In this document: in pieces, positions 46,301 to 58,108 of the stretch
How positions within the stretch are numbered: position 1 is the first letter of the stretch
Layout: the number at the start of each line of letters is the position of its first letter
NCBI GenBank assembly: GCA_013339765.2
Contig: CM023450.1
Location: 192,917,807 to 192,981,806 of the forward strand
Length of the DNA stretch: 64,000 nt
Direction: 5' to 3'
Source: Haemaphysalis longicornis
Taxonomy: Eukaryota > Arthropoda > Arachnida > Ixodida > Ixodidae
Program-made: the position numbers and the translations under genes
The notes under the pieces: model-generated
What the model was told of the DNA's origin: nothing
What the model saw: the letters and a program-made list of their open reading frames with translations, nothing else
The model's database searches: none

Positions 46301-48254
46301 AAGGCAAGCCATACGTTTCTGCCCAAACTCGACGAGATAATGCAAGTTCTTAGGTGGTAAGATTAGCGGACGTGAGAATAAGAGACTAGGAATAACTTGG
46401 TTTGTGTAATAACTTGCAGGAATAACTTGGTTTGTAGGTTTTTCTATAGTAAAAGACGTTGAAAGAGGTAGGACGTGTGAAAGAGGTAAAGAAAAGAAAC
46501 CTGTTTGAGACGGGGGATAAAACTAAAAATGATATGAGTAATTAAACTAGAATACGTTTCAGCTTTACTGTCAATACAGCAGAGCACTCTAAGCGTACTA
46601 TAGCCTGAAAAAATGCCAATATAAATATTTGCCCAAAGCAAATGATGTCATGGAGCTACCAGCTGAGCAGGTAATTCTCTGCTTTATGCAAGTTATTTTC
46701 CATTTAGAGTGGCTCCTCAACATTTTATTGTATTCAGTTTATGATTGATACAATATAGAAATCAGTGGTATATATTAAGACCCGTTGTGTGGAACTATAG
46801 ACCGAGTTTTATTTTAACACCACCGCCGCTGCAAGAGAAGCCTTGTGAAACAAAAGGAATAAAGGACACTAACAGAATTATCCTGGAACACTGACCTCTA
46901 GAGAGGGGAAAGGATAACCTTTTAGTGGAAAAGAGAACATTTTCCTCTCAAGAACGCGAGACAAGGAGATGCTACCTTTCGGAATAGTGCCGCCTGCTTA
47001 CAAAGAGTATTAGGGAACCTTTATTTGGAAAAATGCAGTATTGGTATGCGAAGAAGGTAAAATATTGAGACATACGAAATTGGCGCACAATATGTTTGAG
47101 TGAGTGCGCAGAACGCGTGCACTGACTGCTTCGGAACTGTAGTCACAATGCTCTGTGGTCGTCTTAAACGTTAGCAATCCAAATCGTTTCCACGTGCACT
47201 TGCTGAAATAATATGATTTAGCAGAGGTAATACAGTGCTTTGAACGTGAGCGATTATACTGGAATTTGACATACTGTACTGCCTCCAACCCTACAAATCA
47301 ATTCGGCCTCGAGTTCGTGTTGGCTGGAGTCGTTCGCAAGCACATTGAAACAGTAACAGAAGGTGAGCTCTGTCATTGAATGAAATTGAATTCAAACAAG
47401 TAGGTATCACCTGTGATGACTCGCGGAAAAAGGGCTGATTGCCTTACTAATATAATTATAAACACACTTTGGTCGATCCATCGGGCCTTGAATACAAGCA
47501 TGACAGGAGTAACACTGAAAAAGTGGTGACCCCTACCCCCTTTAATGCTAAACCAGCGTTTAGTATTAGGTAACAAGCTAGTAAGTAATCACGGCTTAAA
47601 ATTCGAGAAAAATGGTGGACTTGACCGTCCGCATATTGCCACGTGATGTGAGTACAGGTGAACTATCTGCGTAAGACATTGCATACACTGCAGCGCGACT
47701 ACAAGCATTAGGCGACAATTATCTTGTTGGAGAGAAAAAAGTTTTTTCTAAGAATAAACCACCAAGCCAGGGGGTATGAAAGCATTTTTCAACAAGAAAG
47801 TGTATATAGTAAAAAACTATCCAAATTGGGCAGTGCTCCTTTTAATTGAAATAGACGTGCGCTTCATATACGTGTTAGGAAAAAAATACGCGTTCCTAGC
47901 AATATTTCAAACCAGAAATGCAAAAAAAAACAGATCATGCCCGGAATAGACCTCGTGGCTGCATTCCAGCTTCAACCGTAACGAACGGTTATCATGGATG
48001 GTGGGGAAAAAGCAGTTGAACACTCTGAAATTGAGTTGAATTGGGGCAGACCCCTCCACCATCTTTATCGCGAAATGAGTAGGACGGGAGGCCAAGAGTG
48101 TAGGAGGGGGAGGGCGAAAAGAAGAGAGGCACTTATGTTGGAGGGGCTTGTAGAAGACTACCGTCTTTCGACGACATTGGCTGAGAAGTGTCCACATACG
48201 CGAGATACTTTTTAATGCCAAGCTTTAGTGTTCTCAAGGATGGCGTCTGTCTAA
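43311..48254. other. No gene recognised, ~4.9 kb
   Basis: A GC-rich patch at 43400-43660 and 43870-44200 has open frames on both strands (43401-43802 plus, 43870-44121 minus) that I do not recognise. From 44.7 kb the DNA is AT-rich, with AAAT-type simple repeats at about 45720-45805 and an AATAACTTGGTTTGT direct repeat near 46391 and 46421. No domain found. Confidence 0.45.
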
Positions 48255-48395
48255 GGTTTGGGTCTGGGCTAGTTGGTTCATCATTAACTGTGAAACAGTG
48301 CTTCAACGAAGACAGTAAGAGAAGACACAGACATGAGCGCTGCGTGCCAGTGTCTTGTCTTACTGTCTTCGTTCAAGCGCTGTTTCACAGTTTAA
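48255..48395. mobile_element. Penelope-type terminal fold-back
   Basis: Arms 48286-48328 and 48350-48392 are inverted copies of 43 bp with 3 mismatches and a ~21-bp loop. The left flank contains GGGCTAGTTGGTTCAT, similar to the Penelope 3' end at 18656 and 39816. ATGGCGTCTGTC occurs on both sides (about 48240 and 48395), possibly a target duplication. Reads as two inverted terminal repeats without a body. Confidence 0.5.
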
Positions 48396-48479
48396 TGGCG
48401 TCTGTCCACACGAAAACGCCCCTGCGGGAGAGCCAACTTTATCTCACAGTGAGTATCAATGATCTTGGGTGAAGTGAAA

Positions 48480-48570
48480 GAAACACAAACGGCTTTCGTG
48501 GACCGAATCTAACCTGGGTCTCTCGCGTATAAAGCCGGCGTCCCTCCGATTGCTTCACCTCGATATGGTT
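48480..48570 (-). mobile_element. SINE-like fragment (family 3)
   Basis: Inverse copy of the 43055-43140 sequence with GACCCAGGTTAGATTCGG and GCCGGCTTTATA. Confidence 0.4.
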
Positions 48571-49455
48571 GATGCTGTTTAGAAAACAGACGAAACAATA
48601 AGAGTCCGTCGCGAGTAAGCTTGCTTCCATGACGTCGTTACACGAGTGGGTGCATGATTTTTAACCATTTATATACTGTAGCTCACAATGCGTTTGCTTG
48701 AAACATGCAAATTTAAATCTTTTTTTCTTAAAGCGCCCTCGTTTACATTTTATTGTTCATAGACAAAAAACATCTATCGGAGCACAGAAGTCTGCGTATG
48801 TACATTTAATGAAAAGCTTCGAAATACTAATACCCGTTCCCAAATGTTTGCAAGCTTTTCGCTGCCCTTTTCTCTTGTCCTTTCGCCCGCAATTTATTTC
48901 AACCGGCTTGATCTGGTTTGCAGCGTCCTTATGCTTCGCTTTTGCTTCTTCTACTTACGGCGCGAATAAAGTCAACAAGAAGATTGGTAAATGCTACAGC
49001 TTCCCCAGATTGAGGGTTCAGCGCGGATAATGTTCACCTATTCTACTCACGTGCCACCACGGTCACGTCTCACGCCACAGACGCTATTTTACAGCCTGTG
49101 GTTTACCAATTTCTTGTTTTGTGGATTTAATTAGCCACCGCAAGATTCTAATTTTTGGCGAGTCACCCAAGTGTGATGTTCAACTTAAAGCGGAACATTA
49201 AGATCAGCGACTTTTCTTGCACGGTTGGTAACATGCGGAGATACCGCGAGCAAAATAAAAGGAGGGCACGGAAGAGTCGGTACTAACGGATTGGCTGCTA
49301 CACTACAGATCCGGGTTCATGTCGTATAAGATCCCACATGTGTTTTATTCGCTATTTCAAGCGGCGCTCACTTTTGTCCACAGGACAACAACTACTACAA
49401 TAACAATAACCAAAGTTTTTATGCAGAAATGCATTATAGTTGGGGGTTGTCGTGC
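48571..49455. other. No gene recognised
   Basis: AT-rich; no supported feature. Confidence 0.5.
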
Positions 49456-49595
49456 ATCCCTTGGCCGGCAGTGCGCAGCGCGTCTGATGATGATTGTGGC
49501 ATGATGCCCCTAGGGATTGGCCAACCAAACAATCCATCACGAGATAGCTTCGCGTTGAAGCATCATCGTCATCTTCCCGTAGGGGAACCGCTGAA
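49456..49595. repeat. Dispersed copy of the 149-bp repeat
   Basis: Single copy of the unit tandemly duplicated at 13520-13833, followed by a GAA/AAG simple repeat at 49591-49622. Confidence 0.65.
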
Positions 49596-49654
49596 GAAGA
49601 AGAAGGAGAAGAAGAAAAAGCTGCGAAGAGGAGGGCTGCGTGAGTTTTGGCTAC

Positions 49655-49900
49655 CGTTATCCTCCTCGGCCGGCGCATCTTCCCGATCTGAACCCGGTCG
49701 AAGAGCGGCTCATCGTGCCTCGACTCCCCTTCATGAGCATCAGGCGGCTGACTCGAGGCAACGGGCCAGTTTGGAATCAAGGGACAGGCGGTGAACGTGC
49801 CATCGACGTATCGAAGGTTGTGCGGTGCCTTCCCTCGCATGGTACCCGAGGACGTTGCGTTCGACCGTTCGCATTTCTGCATCCTCACAATCCCCCTCGG
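49655..49900 (+). pseudogene. Helitron-type fragment (DUF6570-like)
   Basis: Plus-strand translation reads PDLNPVEERLIVPRLPFMSI then RRLTRGNG, VWNQGTGGERAIDVSK and VRCLPSHG. The LNxVEERLIxPRLPFMxIRRL signature is typical of the DUF6570 region before the helicase-like domain in Helitron proteins. The frame then shifts near 49840. No Rep or helicase motif follows, so it is an isolated fragment. Family from memory. Confidence 0.65.
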
Positions 49901-51535
49901 GAGGTGCGGGGAATTTTTTTTCAGCAAAATGTGGCACTTCTGAGGCTTTTGACTTCGAAGGCAGGAAATTACAAAAACAGAACTCACTACCGTGAAGAAG
50001 ACCTAGTTGCGCCACCGGCGATTCAGCTTCCAGCCACGTCGCGCTAGTGTTGCCAACCTCCCCCATTTGTTTCGATATTTTTGTTCTTTGTTACCTTCGA
50101 TCTCGGCCGTCAATATTTTATATTTGCACATGTAACTGCAGACATAAACAACACGTCGGAAGGCGCTGAAACGTACGCTGCCAAGACGTTGTCACCATTG
50201 CAAGCTTTTTGCATTCACCCAATTTTTTTTGTCATATAGCTAAAAGAGCTCCGATAAGACAGTGTTGGAGGCGGTAATTTTATATCGCGAGGTCACCCGA
50301 ACGATATGTAACATTAAACCTGAGAAGTGCTTTTTTACGATCGACACACCGATATTCAGGAACTGAATCAGAAAAAACTAAATATGTGTGCTAGACCGTA
50401 GTCCCGTCCTGTGTCTTTTTTACGACCCGGCACTCCGCGTGAATTTGAAACCCATAAAACAGCGCTCAGGGCCGGTCTCTCTCGAAACGGTGCATAAAAC
50501 GCGTTGTTAGCGTCGCACACGCGTGCGAGTGTCTGGATAGGTACGCACTTTTGCACTCCGTACTAAATCTCACGTCACGTTCATTATTTTGCTCATTCAG
50601 GGTCTTTATCAATAAACAAGTGACATTACGCAAATTTCTAGCAGGACGTACAAAGTTTCTGGTAGAATACTTGCATTGATAGAGCTGTAGGGAGATTGTA
50701 TACGCACAACCAAATGGCAATAAATGGACCTTGAATTTGTTGAAAGATATCATTATTTTATGTGTTAAATAGGTGCGAGGTTACACTCCTTGCGCTTATT
50801 TGTCCGCAACGCCACTCTGGTTCATAATTATTTCCCACAAGGATACGAGTTTGTAATTGATGGAGGCGAACCACAAAAGAGTTATTGTGGCTGAGATTTC
50901 TGAATACATGAAGGAACACCTGGTCTCCAGTTTTGGGCTATTAGGCCTGGGATATCTCAGCGTTAAACAGAGCTTCAACCATGAGTTATTCCTTAGAATA
51001 CTGGCCTTGCTAACGCGGCAGTTATTTTTATTGTTCTGTTAACAATCTTGTAAAACTGACGTCCTCTTAGAGTCTTCTATACACCCCGTTCCTCCGCAAT
51101 ACAGACACACGATATACTCTACAGAGGCGCTTGAGCTGCACGGGGTATCTACTTAAAAGTCCTATGGAGCTTCCTTCATAACGAGACCTTTAGTTAACAA
51201 AGGTTCCCGTTAAAGGTCTCTCTGATATAAAACCTATGCCCTGCGAAGCATTACAATACACGTACTGGTGTTTGCACCCAGATTTGCCCGTTGAAGAAAT
51301 AATGCACTTCCGCGCTACCGCACAGATCGAGCTCGGAAAATTGTGTAACATCTGTATGTTCAAAACGTAACACGAAAAATGTGCTTTCGTAACCTTTAAA
51401 TTGCTTCGAATAATCTTTGACAAACTGAGCTTCCAGGAATATCCGGCTTCACCTCATTAGTGGCAGCAATAATGGGGGCGTGCATTGGACCATAGCCTTG
51501 TAAAAAGTGAAATATTGGGCAATAGCGGTAAACAG
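49901..51535. other. No gene recognised
   Basis: Short frames only. A small inverted repeat with GAGACCTTTA/TAAAGGTCTC arms is at about 51182-51221. Confidence 0.5.
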
Positions 51536-51605
51536 AACTGTTACGTGACGCTCCACATACACCGGCAAACGACGAAGACGTGGAAGCATCGAGTGACACT
51601 GGTCG
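51536..51605 (-). repeat. Inverted partner of 52278-52345
   Basis: The minus strand reads CACTCGATGCTTCCACGTC, then GCCGGTGTATGTGGAGCGTC. The plus strand at 52278-52345 is nearly the same. The pair flanks the gag relic and both encode an LDASTSSSxAGVxGASRN peptide on opposite strands. Confidence 0.65.
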
Positions 51606-51639
51606 GTGCTTAGTTCGAGAAAGAAGAAGAGAAGGTTGA

Positions 51640-52260
51640 TCGGGCACAAGCAGGCGTTGCACGGCGAGGTGGCAGCCGTGTTTGGAAGCCTGGTGAACTG
51701 CTGAGAAATTCGACTGGCTTTCGCCTGTTCGAAGGGGCGGCACTATTTCAAAAGGGAGTCGACGGTGACGCAGTCTTTGCAAAAGAGCAGGTGGAAGGCG
51801 TCGTCAGCAATGCCTTTTATCACGTCAGAAGCCTTCTCTGACTCGGCCATGTTTGGATCTACCCTGTGCCAACGAGCAAGCATGTCTTCAATATAGGTCA
51901 CATATGGTTCAGTGGACGTCTGTGCGCGCGACGCCAGTTCGTTTTGAGCAGCGAGCTAGCGACCCATGGGTTTGCCAAACATCTCCCGCAACTTGCCTTT
52001 GCGGGCATTCCAGCTAGTGACATCGTGTTCATTCGTGAGGAACCATTTCTTAGCTGTTCTGTCGTGGTAAAATAGGACATTTGCTAGCATGACTGTGGTA
52101 TTCGATCGGTTATGTGCGCTCACCCGCTCGTAAGTCTTGATCCAATCTTCCAAATCGACATCGTCGGTGCCGCAAAAGCGGCCGGGTTCACGGGGCTGTG
52201 ACACGATGACAATTGGTTGGTCGATGCGTTTCCGACGTGGTCATTCACTTACCGGAAACG
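51640..52260 (-). pseudogene. Second Ty3/Gypsy gag relic
   Basis: One minus-strand frame covers a gag of a different family from 27806-28723. Segments: SQPREPGRFCGTDDVDLEDW, IKTYERVSAHNR, WFLTNEHDVTSWNARKGKL, a stop after GKPMGR, LAAQNELASRAQTSTEPYV, YIEDMLARWHRVDPNMAESE, ADDAFHLLFCKDCVTVDSLL, a stop, then ISQQFTRLPNTAATSPC. At least two in-frame stops but few indels. No RT or LTR nearby. It is enclosed by the inverted repeat pair at 51536 and 52278. Confidence 0.85.
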
Positions 52261-52277
52261 AATTCAGTCAGTCAAAT

Positions 52278-52345
52278 ACACCTGTGACTCTCGATGCTTC
52301 TACGTCTTCATCGGTTGCCGGTGTATTTGGAGCGTCACGTAACAA
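52278..52345 (+). repeat. Inverted partner of 51536-51605
   Basis: See that entry; by-eye identity about 85-90% over some 65 bp. Confidence 0.65.
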
Positions 52346-53629
52346 TATTCAACCGTTCATTCCTTCCCCCTTATAGAGCACCCCCTGGGGAATATTCCTG
52401 GCAATAAAACATATCGACGCGGTTACATAATCAAATGGGGACAGTTCCGTCCAGCAATGCCCAACTTATCCCAAGGGCAAGCCAAAGAACGATATTGATG
52501 TTATCCTCAAGCTTTGATGCGTGCAGTGGGTAGTGCTGTCTTCAGAGATACGCGGTACCGGTACTGCAATTGAGAGCCGCAAACCAAATATTACCACCAC
52601 GTGGTCGGAATCAAGGCATTTAAATCGAGCGTGATATCTAATGCGACCCTGCACTAGGCTGACTTCGCCATTTCTAGTGAGCGCTACTAGAGTGCGCTAT
52701 CTTCCGTACTCGCCAAGCATCGGCCGAAAGATGTGATCATGGCCGACAGCAAAGTGCGACGGCGGCAGTTAGAAGCTTGCATTTGGAGGCCCGAGTGTAT
52801 TTTCGTGAGATAAAAGTTATCAACAACAAGAATAATGCCTCTTTAGATGCATGTAGCTTGAAAACACAAAATGTTGGCCCAGAAACCGGATAACCTTACG
52901 CATAACAAAATTCGGGTTACTTTCTCGCAGCAAACAATAGAAATAGTACCACGCCTTCTGAAATACTGCTTCTGTACACTACAGCTTGCATGACCTTTAT
53001 GTGAAAGGTTGTCGGACGGTGCTGTGTGGTAAGCTTGCAAAGATATCATTTGGGGCGGGGCCGCTTGGGAATGTTTGGGGCACGAGTGGAGACTTAGGGC
53101 GTGCTGGGACTGGACAAATGTCCCTTCTTAAGCAGACGTATATTCTGCCTCGGGACTGGGTACAGATTCATCGCAAATCACGCGGCAAAACACGGAAGGA
53201 AAGCAAGAACCATGTTCCTTCCCGTATCCTTCTACGAGGTAAACATGGGACCTCTGGCGTCCACACGCCGGCTTTTGTGTATGCTGTACGCGAATGTATG
53301 GCCACTGATTATATGGCTTGAGCACTCTCGTCTGCACAGACACTCTTGCTTTCGTCCTTCACAAGAGCACAAGTTTCTTGCTTCCCTTGTCTAATTCTTC
53401 TTCATGTCACGCGTTACCGGGATCCCGATAAAACAATAAACAGAACGAAAAGTACTCATCCTACAGAACGTATATTCAAGGAATTATATTCGCTAACCAT
53501 TGCAGATTTTGCTTTAAAACGAAGCTTTCTAGGTCTCACCGATGGTGTATAGTGCGTCGCAAACGCATTGCACGAAAGCCAACTTTCTCCGACGATAACG
53601 ATGATCGTGGGTGAAGTAACAAAATAAAG
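52346..53629. other. No gene recognised
   Basis: Short frames; one 111-codon frame at 52986-53321 overlaps another on the same strand and matches nothing known to me. Confidence 0.45.
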
Positions 53630-53710
53630 CCCTTCCCCTCGTTGGGATCGAACCCTGGTGCCTCGAGTTGTGAAGCCGACGTCTATCCCATTGTGCCATC
53701 CCAACGCCGT
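53630..53710 (-). mobile_element. tRNA-derived SINE head
   Basis: Minus strand has A box TGGCACAATGGG and B box GGTTCGATCCC at near-tRNA spacing. It lacks an acceptor stem. Confidence 0.6.
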
Positions 53711-55165
53711 TGAAGCAGTTTGGAGTTGGAGAGGGGTGCATAGACGTGTAAAAATATACAGAAAAAATAGGACTACGTATAACGACGACGATAGTTAAAC
53801 GCGGAGCTTTTTTTCGTGCGAAATGAAATGGCGACGGATCAAAGTCAAAGCCGACACGACCAAAAGTCCAAATTGCGTTCCAGTCATAGTCAAAGCTCAA
53901 CAAGTCAAAGTCCAAACTCAGAAGACAACCAAGAAATTCCTCATGAGACCGTTTCGCGTTCAATCATCGTCGTCGTTGTGGGGGGGGGGGGGTGTGTACA
54001 TGACTTTTTTCCGGTTTATTTCGAACATGTTTGTACTTCCTTTTCTTTTTGTGCTTGGTGCGTTTTACGTTATTGTTAATTTCTAGATTATGTTGCTTTT
54101 TTACTGTGTTTTCTCGGTTTTCTTTATATTTTGTCCTTTTTGTTTTGTTTTTTCTTCATAGCCAATATTGCTGATCTATATTTATTGTTTCTACCGGACG
54201 GTACCGAGTGTATGCTGGTTATGTGCAGCGTCTTGAACAACCCACCACGACGTTTCACGTGGAAATGCTCGGCATCGATAAAATAGAAGGAGCGAGGGAA
54301 CGATGCATACGGTTCTACTTGCCTTCGTGTGTGCACGAACGCGACTCCTCACCTAGTGTTCTTGTCGAAAAATAATGAAATCAATTATCATTAATTTGAG
54401 GCCAATCAAACAGAGCTTGAACCCGTAGCACATGGCTATTGACGATGCGAATAACAAAATACTACCTCATCGGCACACATACAATAAAAAGAGTACAAGA
54501 AGAACATGGCCTGTAGCTAGTGTAACCTATCATGTGGAATAGAAGTGAATGCAGGTGAAGAACGCCCTCATTGCATTCTCAGTTTTACGAGCAACTTCCC
54601 CAAGCTCGTTGTAGGGCAGTGTGGTCGCAATGACACTTCAGGTTTTTTAACGATATCATGCTAGTCACCGAGGTGTAATCGTTGAAACACCTTCCTATTC
54701 TTGTGTAATGGGCAACCAATTCGCCCACAATTAAATTGCAAATGAACCGACAGAGCCCCTGCCTCTACTACAGCTCCCAAACCACCTGTCACCTACTATG
54801 ATGTTATGTAATGTTTTTCTAGACAACTTGAAAAAAAATATATGTGATCGCACCCTTCCTACAGCAAAAATCAGGAAATCACACTCCGACAAATACGGCT
54901 GTAACAATGGTACAGGGAAAGCAAAAAAGATATTTTTGGCCACGCAATAAAATTGAATGGAAATATTGTGAACAAGTAGGTGCCCTCAAAGGTGTACTCC
55001 TGGAAAGCGGACCAAAACTATCAGTAGTATCACTATCACTCTACCCCTGTTCTTCCCTTAGCTGTTGGAGACACTGCTGAGAAATTCTACACTGGAGGTG
55101 GAGGCCGTCGTGGTAGGAGCCTTTACATGGGTGACCCAAGCCCCATATGCATGTACTCGAAGAGC
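53711..55165. other. No gene recognised
   Basis: Contains a G-run near 53980-53991 and nothing else supported. Confidence 0.5.
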
Positions 55166-55207
55166 GAGGGTCGAGTCAACTGACGGGTTCAGCGAACCTC
55201 GACCCTC
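55166..55207. repeat. Hairpin with perfect 10-bp arms
   Basis: GAGGGTCGAG and CTCGACCCTC around a 22-base spacer. Isolated. Confidence 0.6.
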
Positions 55208-57963
55208 CAGCGTTTATATGCAATCCATCCTAAGAATCGCGCCTTGGGGATAGTGGTGCGAGCCAGGCGAATTGGCAGAAGGGGACCTATTCAGTCCTTC
55301 ACGGCACTCCGATTTAGCCTGACAAGGGCGTGAACTCACCCCCTGTCTCCATGGCGAACGTACTCGCCCCGGCCGCTTTTGTATTTATCCCGTCCGCTTA
55401 AACACGGGTGGGGTGAGTATAAAAAAACTTGTTTATCTCGGCTGGACCCTGATTAGTTGATTTCACGTTACGGGACTCAGCAGGGATAGCTAGGGTGGGG
55501 TGAAATTAGCCTGCAGTGCTAGTGTCCCTCTCACTCTGTTTTGGGCGTTGCTTTGTTACCGAGTCCTTTGTCTTACCTGGAGAGCAATTTACAGTAGACG
55601 TCTCGAACTGAGGAAACTTAATTATCGCGTTTGTTTAGTAGCCGACACAAAAGCTGGAAACAAGACCCTTTGACGGGCTGACGTTCTTGTTTAGTCAAAT
55701 GGTTCACGTTTTCCTCTCTTCACTTCAGTTGCAGAGTGCTTTCGTTTTCACCGACGCAAAATATAGCACCTGGAATACCACCATTTTCTTCTGAAAAATG
55801 GCCATCTGGCGCGGGAGAATTGAGCCTGCTGGTCAACAAATTCCGCCAATACCGCTCCTGAACATAAAATTATTCACGAAAACAAAACAACTAAAAGCTA
55901 AATTAGAGACCAGAACGAATCCTTAAAAAAACTCTTCCTATAAAAAGCCAAACCACAACGAAATTTACCTAAGGAGAGAGCTAAAATCAAGCAAGTACGA
56001 ATCAACCGAAACAGTTTGTGGCATGAATCAGCCCCCGTAAACCGTGCTCTCAATAAAATATTTCTGTGAAGGTGCTGAGGCACGATGGTTTGGAATCAAA
56101 ATGTACGGGTCACTCGGCAATAAATCGTTTTACCTCGTCACAACAGCGGGCGGTGGCCAGCAACGCTGCCTCGATTTTTGCGTCTAGACAGCAATTTCTC
56201 GCCCCTTCAAAACAAGTGATAAAAGAAGTTCATTTTTTCTTTTCGTCTTTACCAGCAAGCGTGGACACTTCCCACGTCTCCACACTGACTTCGTCTTTTA
56301 TTATTCTTACCCTGATCTTCCCATCAAAGTTATGACCCGGTCGCTATCCTCTCCAGCCCGAAACTGAGAGACGTTGAAAGGTAAAAGCTGATGCTGCACA
56401 ATCATACAACACTGCTTTTGGTTACTATCACCTCAATAACTTCAACATTTCTTTCATCGCACCCGCTTGTTGTACAGACATCAGTATTACGGAGAGCTTT
56501 GCGTTTTTTTTTTCTGCAACGCTTTCTAACTGATGAAGCTTCACGCGCGAGCCGTTTCGAAGAGGAAGCCTGTTAGAGCATGGCTTGGGCACCCGAGCAT
56601 GTAAATTCGCCGGCATCCCACGTTTTCTCACGACCCGGCTTTGTCACGGCACGCGGAGCATGCTGCCACAGAACGCGTATATCCTTATCTCCCGGCAACC
56701 TGTATCGACCCGTCAACCACTCCCAGCGTACCACCACCGCTTGTCACGTTTACTTCGTCGTACCCCCAAAGCCCTTATTCTGGTTGGGAACTACACGCGT
56801 ACGTCCCCGTGGAGACGCCTTTTAAGCCGGTGTTATAGTTTTCGCTTCATAACGTATTGTTCGCCGTCATTTGCAGTCGACCTTAAGGGGCCCCCTAACA
56901 CTTTAAAAAAAATTTACGTCTGAGTTGCTTTTACAACACAGTGAACAAGCGCATCGTGTACTTGTACAGGGGTTTGCAAGGTACCGCAGCCCAAATTACT
57001 GCGTACCCCGAACTATTTCTTTGAAACTTGCTCAAAAGATCTTTCTCTCTTTCGGGGTTTTGAAAATGTGCACGTCCAATGACGCCATTCAACCGATGTC
57101 GCAATATTGTCCGGTTCCCATTTAGGTCCGACAATTTGCCCATTCGATAGCCACGTTAAAGAAAATAGCGACAAAGCAAGAAGAACTGGAAGTACATGTG
57201 CTGGCGACAAGGAAATCACCGAGTGCCGCTGTGTGTTGGTGATTACTCTAACTTACGTAGCGCTTTCACAAAACGAAAGAAAGCGTGAAATTGTTACTCA
57301 AGACGTTTCAGGGCCCCTTCAATGGTAAAAGCAATTTTGCGTCAAACAACTTCACACTTAGGTATAAAATGGGCCATATTAATACAATCTTTTGCGCCAC
57401 GAATATCGTTTGCACACTGCGGAAGTTTCTCCGTTCAGATTAGAAACTTCATACTGTCGTTCATGTGTCTCATATTCGGGGCAAATTGATAGAGATCGTT
57501 TTGATTCAATGTGAAGTCTTTGCAGATAAACACGACGACAAACAGCAGAAAATACACAAGACGACCCTCTCTGTCGCCGTCACGCCGTAATAGATTGCGC
57601 CATTGGCGAGGACCACGAGCTTGCAGGAACAGCTGAAAGTGATATAAAAAGCACATCACAAATATTATCTGATTATATACTTAGATATAAACGAACATAA
57701 ATTTGATGATATACTTGCAGCAACATGAAATCCCCTTCCAGGCATTCCTATATACTGTTATTATTGTAATTTGAGGAAGCGGAGAAGTGGGGTCAGGTGT
57801 GCTGTAGTAATGTGATAATTCGTATAAAAATACGCCAATTTCCATAGTGCGACTGTATAAAAATACTGTTAAGTGGCAGAATGCAACACAATTATGACTC
57901 GTAATGCTTAACCTAGGCATTGTGCGTATGGAAGGACGCTGTTGCTTGCGAAGTGTTCATTAC
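55208..57963. other. No gene recognised
   Basis: Includes open frames at 56585-56923 (plus) and 57435-57659 (minus). The latter follows an acceptor-like TATCACTTTCAG on minus and has a hydrophobic LVYFLLFVVVFIC stretch, so it could be a downstream exon of the 58.1-kb candidate. Confidence 0.4.
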
Positions 57964-58108
57964 CTGAGCAAGATTGCAAAGGTACGTGTAAGGAACATTG
58001 GAGGTCTCTCATAAAATAAGCCTGTAAAAAACAGATGGGCAGCGCGATACTGTTTGCAAGGACACACGACAAACTGAGCACGAGAAAGAAGGAGAGATGA
58101 AAGAGCAT
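57964..58108 (-). CDS. Candidate first coding exon with signal peptide
   Basis: On minus an ATG at 58108 opens MLFHLSFFLVLSLSCVLA, a textbook signal peptide with probable cleavage after CVLA. About 30 further residues follow with several cysteines (PICFLQ, LQCSLH, LQSCS), ending at a donor CAG|GTAATG at 57963. Ticks express many short secreted Cys-containing proteins with a signal-peptide exon. An acceptor-like site near 57645 could start exon 2, but the spliced frame is short or uncertain. The upstream frame stays open through another Met (MVSQHP). Unrecognised protein. Confidence 0.3.

Noticed and set aside
49352..49987. 211-codon minus frame as a gene
   Set aside because: It runs antisense across a dispersed repeat and the Helitron-type fragment, whose plus-strand frame carries the recognisable signature.
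57013..57219. Signal-peptide protein on minus (hydrophobic VLPVLLALSLF stretch)
   Set aside because: The frame opens with GTG and has no in-frame ATG before the hydrophobic run, so a eukaryotic start is unsupported.
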